In this document: piece by piece, positions 9,361 through 20,798 of the stretch
How the letters are laid out: each line of letters begins with the position of its first letter
Numbering within the stretch: position 1 is the first letter of the stretch
NCBI GenBank assembly: GCA_025603075.1
Contig: MU626291.1
Location: 1 to 64,000 of the forward strand
Source of the DNA: Neoconidiobolus thromboides FSU 785
Taxonomy: Eukaryota > Entomophthoromycota > Entomophthoromycetes > Entomophthorales > Neoconidiobolaceae
Direction: 5' to 3'
DNA length: 64,000 nucleotides
Notes under the pieces: generated by a model
The model's database searches: none
What the model saw: the letters and a program-made list of their open reading frames with translations, nothing else
What the model was told of the DNA's origin: nothing
Program-made: the position numbers and the translations under genes

Positions 9361-11992
9361 ATGGGTAGTAATAGTTTCAAAGCAGAGCATAAAAACAAAA
9401 ACAAAAGAAACTCAAAGTACAAAAAAAATAATAAACGTTCCAGTCCAAAATTGAGTCCAAAGTTAGCTAATAAAAGTAATGATAGTACTAATGTGAGTGA
9501 AAAAGGATCTGATAAGGTAGAAACTAACAGTCGGAAGGAAGAAGAGGATAAAAAAGATGATGAAGATAAAGCTAGTGAGAAAACAGTAACCAAAGCTCCA
9601 GAAGAAGGAAGCGGTAATGGTGAGGGTATAAATAAAAAGGAAAGTAAAGAAGATAATGAAGTTTTAACTAAAAATGAGGAAAAAAAGCAATTAAAAAAAA
9701 AACAAGAAACTAAAGATTTAAAACAACAGGTTAAATATCAAGAAATCTTAGATAATAATAATAATAGTAATGAAGAGACTACTAGCAGTAAACGACAAGA
9801 TGGAAAGGGAAAAAGTGAAACTGAAGTTAAAAAAGATGGTAATAATAAAAAAGAAGAATTAGCTAGTACTAATTCAATTATTGCTAAATCAACTTCATCT
9901 CAAAGCAATATCAATAATAATAAAGATCAAGTTGTTACAGATAGAACACCATTATTAAATAATACCAATAGTAATAGTAATACTGGTTATACTAACTCAA
10001 TTCAAGAAACTAGAATTGATATTCCAAATAATCATAATAACAATGGCAATACAACTAATGAAAATCTTCAAGGTAAATCAATATAATAAATAATATAATA
10101 AAGTGTTTAATATTTATTTATCTTTTAGTACCAAATAATAATTATACCAAATGGATTATAATTATAGGATTATTAATTTTAGGCAATATTATTGGTGTTT
10201 ATTTATTATTTTTACAACCTACTTTAAGTTTAGGAGAAAAGATGATGGAACAAATTAATTACGAAAGAATTTTAAAGGACCAAAAAACATTAAATGAACA
10301 AAATCAAAGTAAAGAATATATTTTAAAAGAAAGTAAAGAATTTAAAAATGTATTGTCAATTCAACAAAAATTTCAATTTCCATATTGGAAATCAAATCAA
10401 CCATCCGAAGTTTATTTAAAATTAAATGATAAAAATTTACCTTTTGTTGAAAATAAAGATTTTCAAGGTTAGCTTTTATTATAATTAAATATATATAATT
10501 CTCTTTTCTTACTATGTTAAATAAATAGTATAAATATAAATAAAAATATATATTATATCTATATGTTATCAATATTATAAATAAATAAGTATAAAAATAT
10601 ATAGATATAAATATATTATTATTCAATTTTTATTTTTAGTTATTCTTTTACTTATTATATTATATTATATTATATTATATTATATTTATTTTTATATTAT
10701 TATAGTTATTCCGTACAGTGGTAATTTTAAAGCGTATAATAAAAAGGTAGTAATGGGCAAAATAAGTACCACATGCTCTTTATATAATTTTGAATTTTAT
10801 GATCAAATTATAATGGTACCTTATGAACCTGAAATATGTCCTCATTTATTTATACCAAGTTATAGTGGACAAGAAGTAAGTATTTCTATTATAATATATA
10901 TATATTAATAATTTTAATTTAATATAAAACCTTTATTGTAGGCCGGTGCTTCAGCAATAATTTATTATTTAAATGAAACTCAATCTTTTCCTAATTTATA
11001 TCCATATCAACCTCATTTATTATCTTCTCATTGGAATTCAACTATTGATAATGAAGCTTTAAAAATACCAGTATTATTTGTTACATCAACTATGGCTAAA
11101 TTATTAAAATATTATTCTTTAACTAATAGTAATAAGAATAAGGATAAGAAAGATAAAGATAAAGATAAAGAAGATATTAGTTTATTATCTATTATTACAC
11201 ATTCAAAATATAAATTAAAACAATCTGAAAATTTATTATTTCAAGTTAATAACAAGGAAAATGAAAATAGTCAGTTAGAATTGATTATTGCCACAGATTG
11301 GGGTAAATTTTATTAATTTGTTTTATAAGAAATTAAGTTTTTATATTTTTAAATAGATAATTTCAATAGCAAGGATGATAATAGTAATCAACCAAGTAGT
11401 AATATAATTTTATTAGAGTTATTACGTATTATTGATAAATTAAAATTAAAATTAAAATATAAATTACAATTTCATTATTATTCCAAGAATTTTGAAATGG
11501 GTTTGGGTATTAAACAATTTCTAAAAAATAACCCACATAATGAACAACAATATTATTTATATTTAAAAAATATACAAAACTTTAATTTACAGTTATTAAA
11601 TACTGAAGAATTACCATCAAATATTCAACAACAATCTGAATATTTAAAGAATTTATTAAAATTAAGTTTATCAGTGATTAATAATTCAACTAATTTTAAT
11701 CATCCTGTAATAATTGATAATCAACAATTACAATTAAATAATTCCATTTTAGATCCATTATTAGATATTATTCAAAATAATATACCATTACAAATATTAT
11801 TTAGTAAAAATAAATCAACTAATAATAATAATAATAATGATAATAATAATAATAATATAGATCTAAATCAAAGAATTATCAATGTAAGTTAATTATTTAT
11901 TATTTATATACTATTTTAATTTTATTAATTTTATTAATTTTATTTAGATATTACAATTATTAATTACTTTATTATTATTATTAAATGAGTAA
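9361..11992 (+). CDS. Type II membrane protein with PA-like and decayed M28-like domains
   Basis: Deduced exons: 9361-10072, 10129-10467, 10706-10875, 10942-11302, 11357-11883, 11948-11992 (717 residues), all GT-AG and frame-consistent. Residues 1-237 are a charged Lys/Asn/Ser/Glu-rich cytosolic region. A transmembrane helix follows at about 246-266 (WIIIIGLLILGNIIGVYLLF). The lumenal part has a protease-associated-like segment (SGQEAGASAIIYYL, then IPVLFVTSTMAKLL). After it comes a region whose spacing matches M28 peptidases of the glutamate carboxypeptidase II/transferrin receptor/Vps70 group: IILLELLRIID, then LQFHYYSKNFEMGLGIKQFL where active members have an Asp-x-Glu-Glu-Phe motif. The catalytic acids are absent, so it is probably a non-enzymatic receptor-like member. 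The N-terminus is unusually long. Its stop lies 66 bp from the convergent Era gene. Exon structure is fairly secure, the family less so. Confidence 0.7.
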
Positions 11993-12058
11993 AAGATAAT
12001 AAAACAAGAGTAAAACATTAAATTAATTTTATTATTTAATTTTATTTATTTATAATAT

Positions 12059-13290
12059 TTATAATTCATTATTATTTAATGAATTAAGTTTATCTTCTAC
12101 TTTAATATAAATATATAATTTGACTTTCATTTTAAATAATCTTCTTAAATTCATTGTAGCTTCTTGGACTACTTGATTAATTAGTTGACCATTAGCACCT
12201 ACTAATATTTTCTAAAATAAAAATAAAAATATTTTATTAATATCAATATAATATAGAATAATATAGAATAATATAGAATAATATAGAATAATATAGAATA
12301 CCTACTTTATGTTTAATATTATTAACTATTAATAATTGATCAATTCTTAATATATTTTCAGTTTCATTAAAATCCCAATTTAAATTTTTTTGAACAAAAA
12401 CATAAGGTAAATAAGATTTTAATCGAACAAAATAACTTTCTTTAATAATATCCATCACTCTCTCATAATCTGATTGGTCTGTTTTTAAAAACTGTGGATA
12501 TTCCCATTTACCTGGTAATGTTTGAGATAATAAATAATCTTTTAATAGATTGATATTGATTTGTTCTTTAACACTAATAAAAAAATATTCGATATTTTCA
12601 ATTTCCTTAAGTTTATCTGAATATTTTATTGTTAATTTCTTCTCTATTTTTTCTTTCATTTCTAGTTCAACTTTTTCTTCCTTAGCAATCAAATCTATTT
12701 TATTAAATCCAATAATTACTTTCTTTTTCCCTAACATTTCCCCAACTCTATCTACAATATAATCTTCTGCATAATTTGTCATATTTAAATATTTAAACCC
12801 ATCTAATAATACCAATACTAAGTCACTTTCATTACTACATTGCCATGCTGAATTAATCAATTCTCTATTAAATTTTAAATTCTTTTTCAATTTACTGTTA
12901 TATCCAGTAGTTAATTTATAATTTGTTAAATTTGTAGTCACTCCTGGAGTATCTAAAAATTGTAATTGTTTATTTTCAAAGGTTAGTATACCAGCTATTC
13001 TTTTTCTTGTTGTTTGTGGTCGTTCTGAAACTGAGGTAATCTATTATATTTTATTAATGTTAAGTTTATAAATTCAAACTAAATATATTTGAATTGAAAT
13101 CGAATTTTTTTAATATTAAAAGTAGAGTATAAAATAACTTACTTTTTCCCCAATAATAAAATTAATTAAACTACTTTTACCAGCATTAGCTGGACCTATA
13201 ACACTTAGCTTTAAAGTTTCACTATTAGTTGGTATCTCAAACTCTTTATAAATTTTACTAAATTTATTTTCTAAACCTAAAAATAATAAT

Positions 13291-13337
<47 letters not shown>

Positions 13338-13556
13338 TTATTATTATTAATTTACTTTTAATATTTCTATTAACTTACTTATTGGTTTAAAATCTTTAGG
13401 TAATAATTGTAATCTATCAATTTCTTTTTTTTCTTCTACTTTTTCTTTATTAGTTTGAGTTTTTATTGTTTGATATAAGATTCTAGTAGATGATTGAAAT
13501 AATTGAGGAGTTAATTTATAATTTAATAGTCGAGGTATCATAGTGATCAATCTCAT
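12059..13556 (-). CDS. ERAL1-like: Era-type GTPase, probably mitochondrial
   Basis: Deduced exons on the minus strand: 13556-13379, 13276-13143, 13040-12306, 12211-12059 (399 residues). The basic, Ser/Thr-rich start (MRLITMIPRLLNYKLTPQLF) looks like a mitochondrial targeting sequence. The GTPase motifs are all present: G1 GPANAGKSS, the G2-region Thr in ERPQTTRKR, G3 DTPG, G4 NKID. The last exon carries the KH-domain signature region KILVGANGQLINQVVQEA. Era binds the 3' end of small-subunit rRNA during ribosome assembly. Intron 1 contains a TTTA microsatellite (about 13284-13337) and intron 3 a 10-bp repeat (about 12250-12302). It is convergent with the upstream membrane-protein gene and divergent from the RMND1-like gene. 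Confidence 0.9.
12250..12302. repeat. ATATAGAATA minisatellite in intron
   Basis: Five tandem copies of a 10-bp unit within intron 3 of the Era gene, directly at the downstream side of its GTAGGT donor. Confidence 0.8.
13284..13337. repeat. TTTA microsatellite in intron
   Basis: About thirteen TTTA units inside intron 1 of the Era gene, close to its acceptor. Confidence 0.85.
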
Positions 13557-13735
13557 ATTAAAATAGAAAGTTAAAAATTTAAAAAATTTAAAAATTTAAA
13601 ATTCAATAAACTATTAATCATTATTTAAAATTTTTAAAACAATTTAAGATAAATGATTGGTTCAATAAATAAGTAGAATAAAAAATAAGATTGAACTTAA
13701 TATTAACTTTGATTTTTATTAAAATCAATAACAAA
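13557..13735. promoter_or_regulatory. Shared intergenic promoter of two mitochondrial genes
   Basis: Only 179 bp separate the ATGs of the Era gene (minus) and the RMND1-like gene (plus), so both promoters must lie here or overlap coding sequence. No TATAAATAC element is present. A bidirectional promoter is inference. Confidence 0.5.
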
Positions 13736-15068
13736 ATGTTTCATTTACTTAAACGATCCATAAAACATAAAACATATCTATTATCTTCTTTAACATACAT
13801 TCGATTACAACCTTTATCTAGCTATCAACCATTCTTAGAGAAATCTAATTTAATTCGAGATATTGGAAAAGAGGTAATATTCAAAATACTTTTAATACTT
13901 TTAATATTCTTAATAATATTAATATTAATATTATTCTAATTATTATATTAGGCGAGTGAAGCACTAAGTGTTAGTAGTACACGAGTAAAAGAACAAAGTA
14001 AATTACAAAAAAAAAATAATTTAAGAAGAGTTAAAATCAATACTCAACAAGATGAAGAGAATTTCATTTTTAATAAAGTTGAACAAAATAATACTTTATT
14101 TTTAAATAATTATAAAGTAAGTTTATTAATGTTAATGGTTTATTATTTATTATTTATTTATTTTGTTTATTAATAAACTTTATTAATTTTTAATACGTAT
14201 ATAGAAATCCCATTGTCAAGCTTATTGTACCGCTGAAGAATATGATTTAACTAAATTATTACCTTTACTTTCATCCACTTTTAAAACCAACAAAATCACA
14301 GATGATGTTTATCATTTGACTTCACTTACTTCAGAATTTGAAGCAGAGATCTTTTTATTTCAAGGGGGAACATTTGTAATTTGGGGCTTAGATAAAGAGT
14401 ATGGGGATTTATTTTTAGAAAATTATATACGTAAAGAAGATTCAATTGAACTTGGAAGATATTTAGAATATGAAAAAGAAGATTTTAGTTATTATGAAGA
14501 TGGTGAACTAAATACTCAAATGTTCAATGAAAGTATATTAATTGATAGTAAAAAAGATCCTATCTTAACTAAGTTAGCATTTTCTCATGGATTAGCTAGA
14601 AGTGCTAAATTAAGTATACTAGAAGATATGTTAGATAATCTATTGCAAAGTATGAGTCATTATCCATTAATATTAGTAAAAAATGAAAATATTCGATTAA
14701 AAAGAAAAGATATTCTTAATAAAATAGGCCAAGTATTTCTAATTCGTGGTATATTAAATTTACAATCCGAATCCTTTTTAGATACTCCCGATTATTATTG
14801 GAGTAAACCGAAATTAGAAGTTTATTATGATCAAATTAGTAAAAACTTAGATGTAAGACCAAGGATTGCTATTTTGAATAAAAAATTAGATTATGCTAAT
14901 GAATTAACTGATTTATTAAGAGAACAATTATCTGAAAATCATTCCAATAAACTAGAATGGTGTATTATTCTTTTAATTGCAGTTGAAGTAGGTTTTGAAT
15001 TAATTCGTTATTATGAAAGATATAAGCAAAGAAACAATACTAATAACAATGTTAATTTATTAAAATAA
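13736..15068 (+). CDS. RMND1/DUF155-family mitochondrial inner-membrane protein
   Basis: Deduced exons: 13736-13873, 13952-14116, 14205-15068 (388 residues). The N-terminus (MFHLLKRSIKHKTYLLSSL) is basic and hydrophobic, like a mitochondrial presequence. The third exon holds the DUF155 (YDR282C/RMND1/Sif2-type) domain: start HCQAYCTAEEYDL, core TFVIWGLDKEYGDLFL, AFSHGLARSAKLS, and the end VRPRIAILNKKLDYANEL with a final hydrophobic helix (WCIILLIAVEVGFELI). Family members anchor or support mitochondrial translation. The ATG at 13736 is used; an upstream TTG frame extension has no ATG. It is divergent from the Era gene and ends 37 bp from the convergent CC2D1-like gene. Confidence 0.88.
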
Positions 15069-15105
15069 ATAAAAATTAAAAAATAGAATAATAATTCTAT
15101 TTTTA

Positions 15106-15469
15106 TTATTCTACTTGATGTATATTATTATTATCATTATTATTTAACATTTGCTCCATCTGTTGAATTTCATTTTTCATTATATTAAATTGAATTAAAC
15201 AATGCTTTGCTTCATTTAAACAATTAAACTTTTTTAATTTAATAATTAACGATTTTAATTTATTAAATTCTTGTTTTAAATTATTAAAATATTCTATTAT
15301 ATTCAATTGTCCTGTCATGACTTTTAATTCCATCATTTGTAATTTAATTTCAATTTCTTGTTTTCTTTCTAAATTGTTATTTGTTATTTTTAATTCATTT
15401 TCTAATACTGGTTTTGATATCAATCGTTGAAGTTGATTATATTCATTAAGTATCTTTTCTTTTTCTTCT

Positions 15470-15517
<48 letters not shown>

Positions 15518-17225
15518 CTATCATTATCATTATTATCATTCTTATTATTATTACTATCATTTTTAGTAATAATTTCATTATTATTAGTACTAGTCTCTTC
15601 TTTATCTTCAATAAATAAAATCCAGTGTTGAGTTTGATTAGCTTGATTTTGATTTTTAAATGGACTTCTCATTTTTAAACTACCAGTAACTGTGGACTCT
15701 ATTAGTTTCCTTGAATTATTAAGATATAACTAAATAATATTAATATTAATAAATAACATTTATAATAATAAATAATAGAAACTTACATTAATTTCAAAGT
15801 TAACTTCATTATCAGTCAATAGCTGTTTTAATGAAATTGAACATTGACCAATTAAATAAGGTTTGAAAAAGAAACCACGATAATGATAAAATGTCAATTG
15901 AATATTTTTTCTTTCTATTAATCTTTCATTCACTTTATTTTTTTCCAAATATATTTTTTTACTAAATAAAAATTCAGGGTCACTATTTTGATAAATAACT
16001 TTACTATCTAATTTCTCTATTTTATTTCCTAAATTTAATTCCAATGTAAAATAACTATCAACTAATTGATCTTCAATTTTATTACAATATAAATGATTCG
16101 CTTTTTTTATATTAATTTCCAATTGATTAGGCGGAATATCCATATTAATTAATTGTTTGGTGTATTTAATAACTTCTACTTGATATCTTGGTAATTTTTT
16201 ACTTTTTAATAATAATTCTTTTTGTTGTTCAAATCTTTTTTTATATCTTTGAAATCGAATTGCATTCACTTTATCATTGAATTTATAATAATCTCGAGCT
16301 AATTTTTTAGCTTCATCTATTTGTACTTCAATTTTAGCTAATAATTCTTCTTTTTGATCAATTAAACTAGGTTCGATTATCTAATTAACATATGTAATCT
16401 ATCTATTAAATTATAATGAATCAAATAAACTTACTTTTGGACTCTCCTCTTTAATTTGATTACTAATCGTTTTATTCTTGTTCTTATTTTCATTATCTTT
16501 ACTATTAAAAATTATTTGATTACTCCTACTCTCTTTTTTATTCAATAATTCTTGTAATTTATTTAAATCCTTATTATCATCTTTAAGCAGCAATGAGTCC
16601 AATTGCTTAGCTTTTAACATTAGCTCTTTAACTTTATTAATATCTCCCAATTTTTTAAATTCTAAAGCTTTCATTTTTAATTGTCTTTGTTCTTCTTTTA
16701 CTGCTTTTTCATCTCTTAACATATTATTTTTACCACTCAATTGATCTAATTCTTTCTATAAGGGACATTAATATCTATTTTTGTTCTTTTAATTGATATT
16801 ATAATTGATATTACCAATAAACTTGAGTCGATTTCAATTTCTTCTTTTGCTTTTTCAGCTACTTTTTTTATTCTTGGTTCATCATTCAATTCTTGTGTTA
16901 GCCTTAAAATAGTGTCTTCTTCTTCATTGACTCGAATTTTATTCTCCTTTTCCTTTTCTTTTTCCTTTTCCTTTTCTTTTTCATCTTTAATAGGATTGTT
17001 ATTTAAAGATAAAGCATTAAACTCTTTCTATAAAAAATGTTAAAAGTTATGTTTTTTTTCTAACAATAATAACAATAAAATAGTAAAATTTACCATCAAT
17101 TCTTCATCTCCTTCAAGTTCGTCATAATTGAAATTATTCTCATTTCCTTCTTCATAATTTTCTTCTTTTAATAAAGAATCGATATCTAAATTATTTAGTA
17201 ATAAGTCAATATTTTGTTGATCCAT
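15106..17225 (-). CDS. CC2D1-like protein with DM14 and C2 domains
   Basis: Deduced exons on the minus strand: 17225-17094, 17027-16815, 16755-16435, 16380-15787, 15729-15106 (627 residues), all phase 0. An acidic N-terminus is followed by Lys/Glu coiled-coil sequence. A DM14-type helical repeat follows (KALEFKKLGDINKVKELMLK), then a second helical segment near AIRFQRYKKRFEQQ. A C2 domain starts around NQLEINIKKANHL and includes DSYFTLEL and PEFLFSKKIYLEK. The C-terminus has a poly-Asn run encoded by an ATT repeat (about 15475-15515) and more coiled coil. CC2D1/Lgd proteins bind the ESCRT-III subunit Snf7/CHMP4 and act in endosomal sorting. To my knowledge the family is typical of animals and early-diverging lineages rather than yeasts. 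Confidence 0.8.
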
Positions 17226-17838
17226 GCTTCACTTAGTTGAAAAAAAGTTATAAAACGAGATTAAACTTTGAGTTTAGAATTTAAAATTGGAATTTAAAAT
17301 AATGACGTCAATTTCATTAAAAATTTTATCACTAAATATCTTGAGATTGAATTTAAAATCAATAAATCTATTAGAAAAAAAGGTATTAATTTTAAAACAG
17401 ATTCTAAATTAAATAATTTTTCAATCATTTATATTGAAATAATTCAAGTTTAATATTATAAACAAACTACATAATTTATTTCTTATTATGAGACAAAAGT
17501 ATTAATTAACATCAATTTAATAACTAATTAAATTTCTCATGAATTTATAGTAAAATTAGCTTAAATTATTCAACATTTATATAATATAAGGACGTTTTTT
17601 TGGCTTCATCACTTTTTGCATCTTTTAAGTGTTGTTTAGATGGAGAAATTATCAGTAAGATTCTTAAATACAAAAACACATCTCGATATAATAACAGCGA
17701 TATATTACATAATCAATTTTTGTTGAATAAAAACTGCTATTTTAGTTATTTATAAGCTCCCAACATTTGATTTCTAGATAAAAAACTATAATGGTCAGAA
17801 TCTCTTGGTCAATGTCCATTGTATAAAATACTATTGGA
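17226..17838. other. Intergenic region
   Basis: No gene seen; one MITE at 17584-17690. Confidence 0.6.
17584..17690 (-). mobile_element. Hairpin MITE, copy 8
   Basis: ATATAAGGACGTTTTTTTGGC at one end, ACACATCTCGATATA at the other, with TTCATCACTTTTTGCA and TTAAGTGTTGTTTAGATGG between. Slightly decayed ends. Confidence 0.8.
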
Positions 17839-18377
17839 TTATATTAAAGTCTTAATAGCCTCAATAACTGTGATTGATTTTGGAATACTGATTACGTTGG
17901 GATCATTAATTGTTTCTGCAGTATTAGTTTTACTTGGGGTACCAGTTGATCCTACTCTAGAAGCAACATCAGAAGCTGGAATAGTAGCAAAATGAAAAAT
18001 AATTGAATTTGGAGGAGGAAAAGGAGAAGTATAACTAGATCTTAAAGCACCAACACTGATTAAAGAAGAGACAGCTTCTTGAACTAGTTTTGACAGTAAT
18101 TTCAAGGCTCAATAACTATCAATTGGATTTAATAATAAACAAATAAAAGAATTAGCTTCTTTTTTTCTGTTTTCATAGCTAAATACATTATGCTTTTGGG
18201 ATATAGATGTTATACTGTTGAATTGAGTACTTGAAATCATCTCATTATTTGGTAAACTTGAGACCACTTTATCTTGTCATCTAACATTCCATCAATTTAG
18301 TTATTTTTGTTATTGCTAATTAATACTTGAACAATTACAGCATTTAATAAGACTAATAATGAAGTGTAGTATTTCAT
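17839..18377 (-). pseudogene. Dead copy of the Ser/Thr-rich secreted protein family
   Basis: The ATG at 18375-18377 begins MKYYTSLLVLLNAVIVQV, the family signal peptide, but a TAA stops it after 26 codons. Further on the conserved block is still readable as YLFIIKSN, two stops, then LKLLSKLVQEAVSSLISVGA in place of LLPKPAQEAISSLISAG. The Ser/Thr-Pro stalk is only about 70 residues. The cysteine of the block is not retained. The TATA block GTATTTATA (18440-18448, minus-strand TATAAATAC) is still in place. Convergent decay of coding sequence with a surviving promoter indicates recent inactivation or ongoing transcription of a null copy. Confidence 0.85.
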
Positions 18378-18439
18378 ATTTTAGTATAAGCAAGAATTAA
18401 ATGTTGATTATTAGTAATTATTAAATTCAATATACATAG

Positions 18440-18448
18440 GTATTTATA
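18440..18448 (-). promoter_or_regulatory. Remnant TATA box of the pseudogene
   Basis: TATAAATAC on the minus strand followed by CTATGTATATTGAA, 63-71 bp before the dead ATG, matching the layout of the intact paralogues. Confidence 0.65.
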
Positions 18449-19232
18449 TTCCTCATTTTGGGCTAATATTAACCTATTTTAATAATAAAATCAAAAAAAT
18501 AGCAAGTTTTAAAAGTTATTTTTAGCGTTCAATTATGCAGTTCAGTTGAGAATATCAATTTTAATTTTAAAGCAGTTATCTTTTTCTAAAGATTTGGTAG
18601 GTTTTAAGTCCCTTTTACCAAAGCCCCTCTATTATTCATCAACTTTTTTTTACTATAAAAATAAAAGTGACATTAGGATTTATTTTGAATTTTAAAAAGT
18701 ATAAAAATGCTTTATTTTGATGTTGACGTGAATTGTTTAGTTGATTGTTTTTATAGAAATGATTATATTTTTAAATATCTATCAACTAACATTATTATGT
18801 AGTTTAAGGCTTTTAATAGCATTCAAATTCAAGTTAATATAGCTGAAAAAACAAAATAATCTTAGGTCAAATGCTTAAGAACATCTAATTTAGAAGGCTA
18901 TATTATAATCTATGGATGTATCGTGTTTAAGGATTTTACTAACAATCTTTCTGCTCAAACAGTGCTTAAAAAATGGCAAAAGTAATGAAGCCAAAAAAAC
19001 ACAACCCCCCCCCACCTTGTGAAATTTTATAAATCACACAATTTAAAAATTATCTAGAGCAAAGTATTAGTGAGGTCGTATTTTACTAGAATTTATTTTA
19101 ATGTTTATAACACTTCAATTGAATTTTAAATTAATTACAATTTTTTTAACTTAAAACTAACAATATCATAATAATACTATAAAATATACCACTTTATTGA
19201 ATAAAAGCAACTAAATACTTGATCTAAAAGTT
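18449..19232. other. Intergenic region
   Basis: No gene seen. One MITE at 18911-19016 with a run of nine C residues at its right end. Confidence 0.6.
18911..19016 (+). mobile_element. Hairpin MITE, copy 9
   Basis: TATGGATGTATCGTGTTTAAG to the decayed end AACACAACCCCCCCCCACC; the TGCTTAAAAAATGGCAAAAG core is shared with copy 1. Confidence 0.8.
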
Positions 19233-20741
19233 TCAGCTAAAGTTTGGAACCCAAGGAAAATTAGTAACCCTTGGCCAGTATCCACCGTATTGAGTACTTC
19301 CAGAAGCTGCCGGTGCAGTAGAAGCTTTTGGCTCAGTGGAGATTTCTGATTCAGTAAAATCCTTTAAGTCAACAGTAGCTGCTGGTCCGGAGGAAATACT
19401 TGAAGTAGAACTTATATTTGGGGCAGTTGATAATCCTGGGATGGAAGAAACTCCTGAAGTGGAAGTTACACTTGAAGTTGTACTTACACCTGGGGTCATA
19501 GAAGTTTTTGGAATAGCAGAGCCCCATGAAGTAGTAAGGATATCTGAAGTAGTAGATGAGTTTGAGGCATTAGTTGCTTCTGAAGCAGCGGCCGTAGATG
19601 AAGTAATTGTAGCATCATTAATTGAAGTTAGCGCTTGAGTGGCAGAAACTTCTGGTGCACTAGATTCTCCTGGAATGGTAGAAGCTCCTGAGGTATCAGT
19701 TGCTACCGAAGTGGAAATTTGCTCAGAAGTAGAAGCTACGCTTTGGGTGGAAGACAATTCTGAGACAGGGGCCACTCCTGAAGTACTAGTTGCACTTAGG
19801 GAAGTAGAGGTAAGAGATGAAGTAGGTTTTAAAATACCAGCACTGATCAAAGAAGAAATAGCTTCTTGAGCAGGTTTAGGTAATAGCTGTGCAGCCCAGT
19901 AGCTATTATCTGGATTTAATGGTAAACAAACGTAAGGACTTGGTTTATTCTCTTCACTTATTACATTAGATACACTGGTCATTGTGGACGTGGGAACTAC
20001 ACTGGTACTTTGAGTGAAAGTAGACGTTACACTATTACTTTGAGTTGAGTTAGGTGTATTACTACTGCTTTGTCCAGAATTAGATGAAGTGTCACTACTT
20101 TGAGTAGAAGTGGGAACTACACTGTTACTTTGATTTGAGTTAGTTTCAGTACTACTACTCTGAGTGAAGGTAGATGTTACACTATTACTTTGAGTAGAAG
20201 TAGGTACTACGTTATTACTTTGAGTTGAGTTAGTTTCAGTACTATTACTTTGAGTTGAGTTAGGTTTGTTGCTGTTATTTTGTCCAGAATTAGGTAAACT
20301 GCTGCTTTGAGTAATGGTAGATTCTATGCTGTTATTTTGAGTAGAGGTAGATATTACGTTGCTATTTTGAGTGGAGGTAGGGATCACCTTGCTACTTTGA
20401 GTGAAAGTAGATGTTACACTATTGCTTTGAGTTGAGTTAGGTGTATTACTACTGTTTTGTCCAGAATTAGATGAAGTGTCACTATTTTGAGTAGAAGTAG
20501 GTGCTACACTGTTACTTTGAGTAGAAGTAGATGTTATAATATTAGTTTGGGCGTTTTGTGTGATGGTGTTACTTGGTAAACTTTGGACAACTTGATCAGT
20601 TGGTAAGTTTTGAATAGCTTCATTGTTTGGTAATGCACCAGCTTGATTCATAGCTCCAACCTGGTTAGTTATAGCTTGATCATTCAACGATTGAGCAATA
20701 ATAACATTTAATAAGACTACTAATGGAGCGTAATATTTCAT
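19233..20741 (-). CDS. Secreted Ser/Thr-rich single-cysteine protein (family member 3)
   Basis: Single-exon gene for 502 residues. Signal peptide MKYYAPLVVLLNVIIAQS, nearly identical to member 1. Unlike the others it has a long stalk before the conserved block: residues about 65-255 are STQSNSVTSTFTQ/NSGQNSSN-type repeats rich in Asn and Gln. The block at about 270-304 (YVCLPLN, NSYWAAQ, LLPKPAQEAISSLI, AGIL) carries the only cysteine, C272. A second Ser/Thr/Ala stalk follows, then the aromatic tail (YGGYWPRVTNFPWVPNF). Start codon supported by the family signal peptide and by the TATA block at 20815-20823. Plus-strand frames across this gene are shadows. Confidence 0.9.
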   Translation of the reverse strand: MKYYAPLVVLLNVIIAQSLNDQAITNQVGAMNQAGALPNNEAIQNLPTDQVVQSLPSNTITQNAQTNIITSTSTQSNSVAPTSTQNSDTSSNSGQNSSNTPNSTQSNSVTSTFTQSSKVIPTSTQNSNVISTSTQNNSIESTITQSSSLPNSGQNNSNKPNSTQSNSTETNSTQSNNVVPTSTQSNSVTSTFTQSSSTETNSNQSNSVVPTSTQSSDTSSNSGQSSSNTPNSTQSNSVTSTFTQSTSVVPTSTMTSVSNVISEENKPSPYVCLPLNPDNSYWAAQLLPKPAQEAISSLISAGILKPTSSLTSTSLSATSTSGVAPVSELSSTQSVASTSEQISTSVATDTSGASTIPGESSAPEVSATQALTSINDATITSSTAAASEATNASNSSTTSDILTTSWGSAIPKTSMTPGVSTTSSVTSTSGVSSIPGLSTAPNISSTSSISSGPAATVDLKDFTESEISTEPKASTAPAASGSTQYGGYWPRVTNFPWVPNFS

Positions 20742-20798
20742 TTTTTAAGATAAGTAAGAATAAATACAAATGAATAATTGATAAGTTTATAATTGATA

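Noticed and set aside
13691-13735. Upstream extension of the RMND1-like gene
   Set aside because: It begins with TTG rather than ATG; the ATG at 13736 gives a typical presequence.
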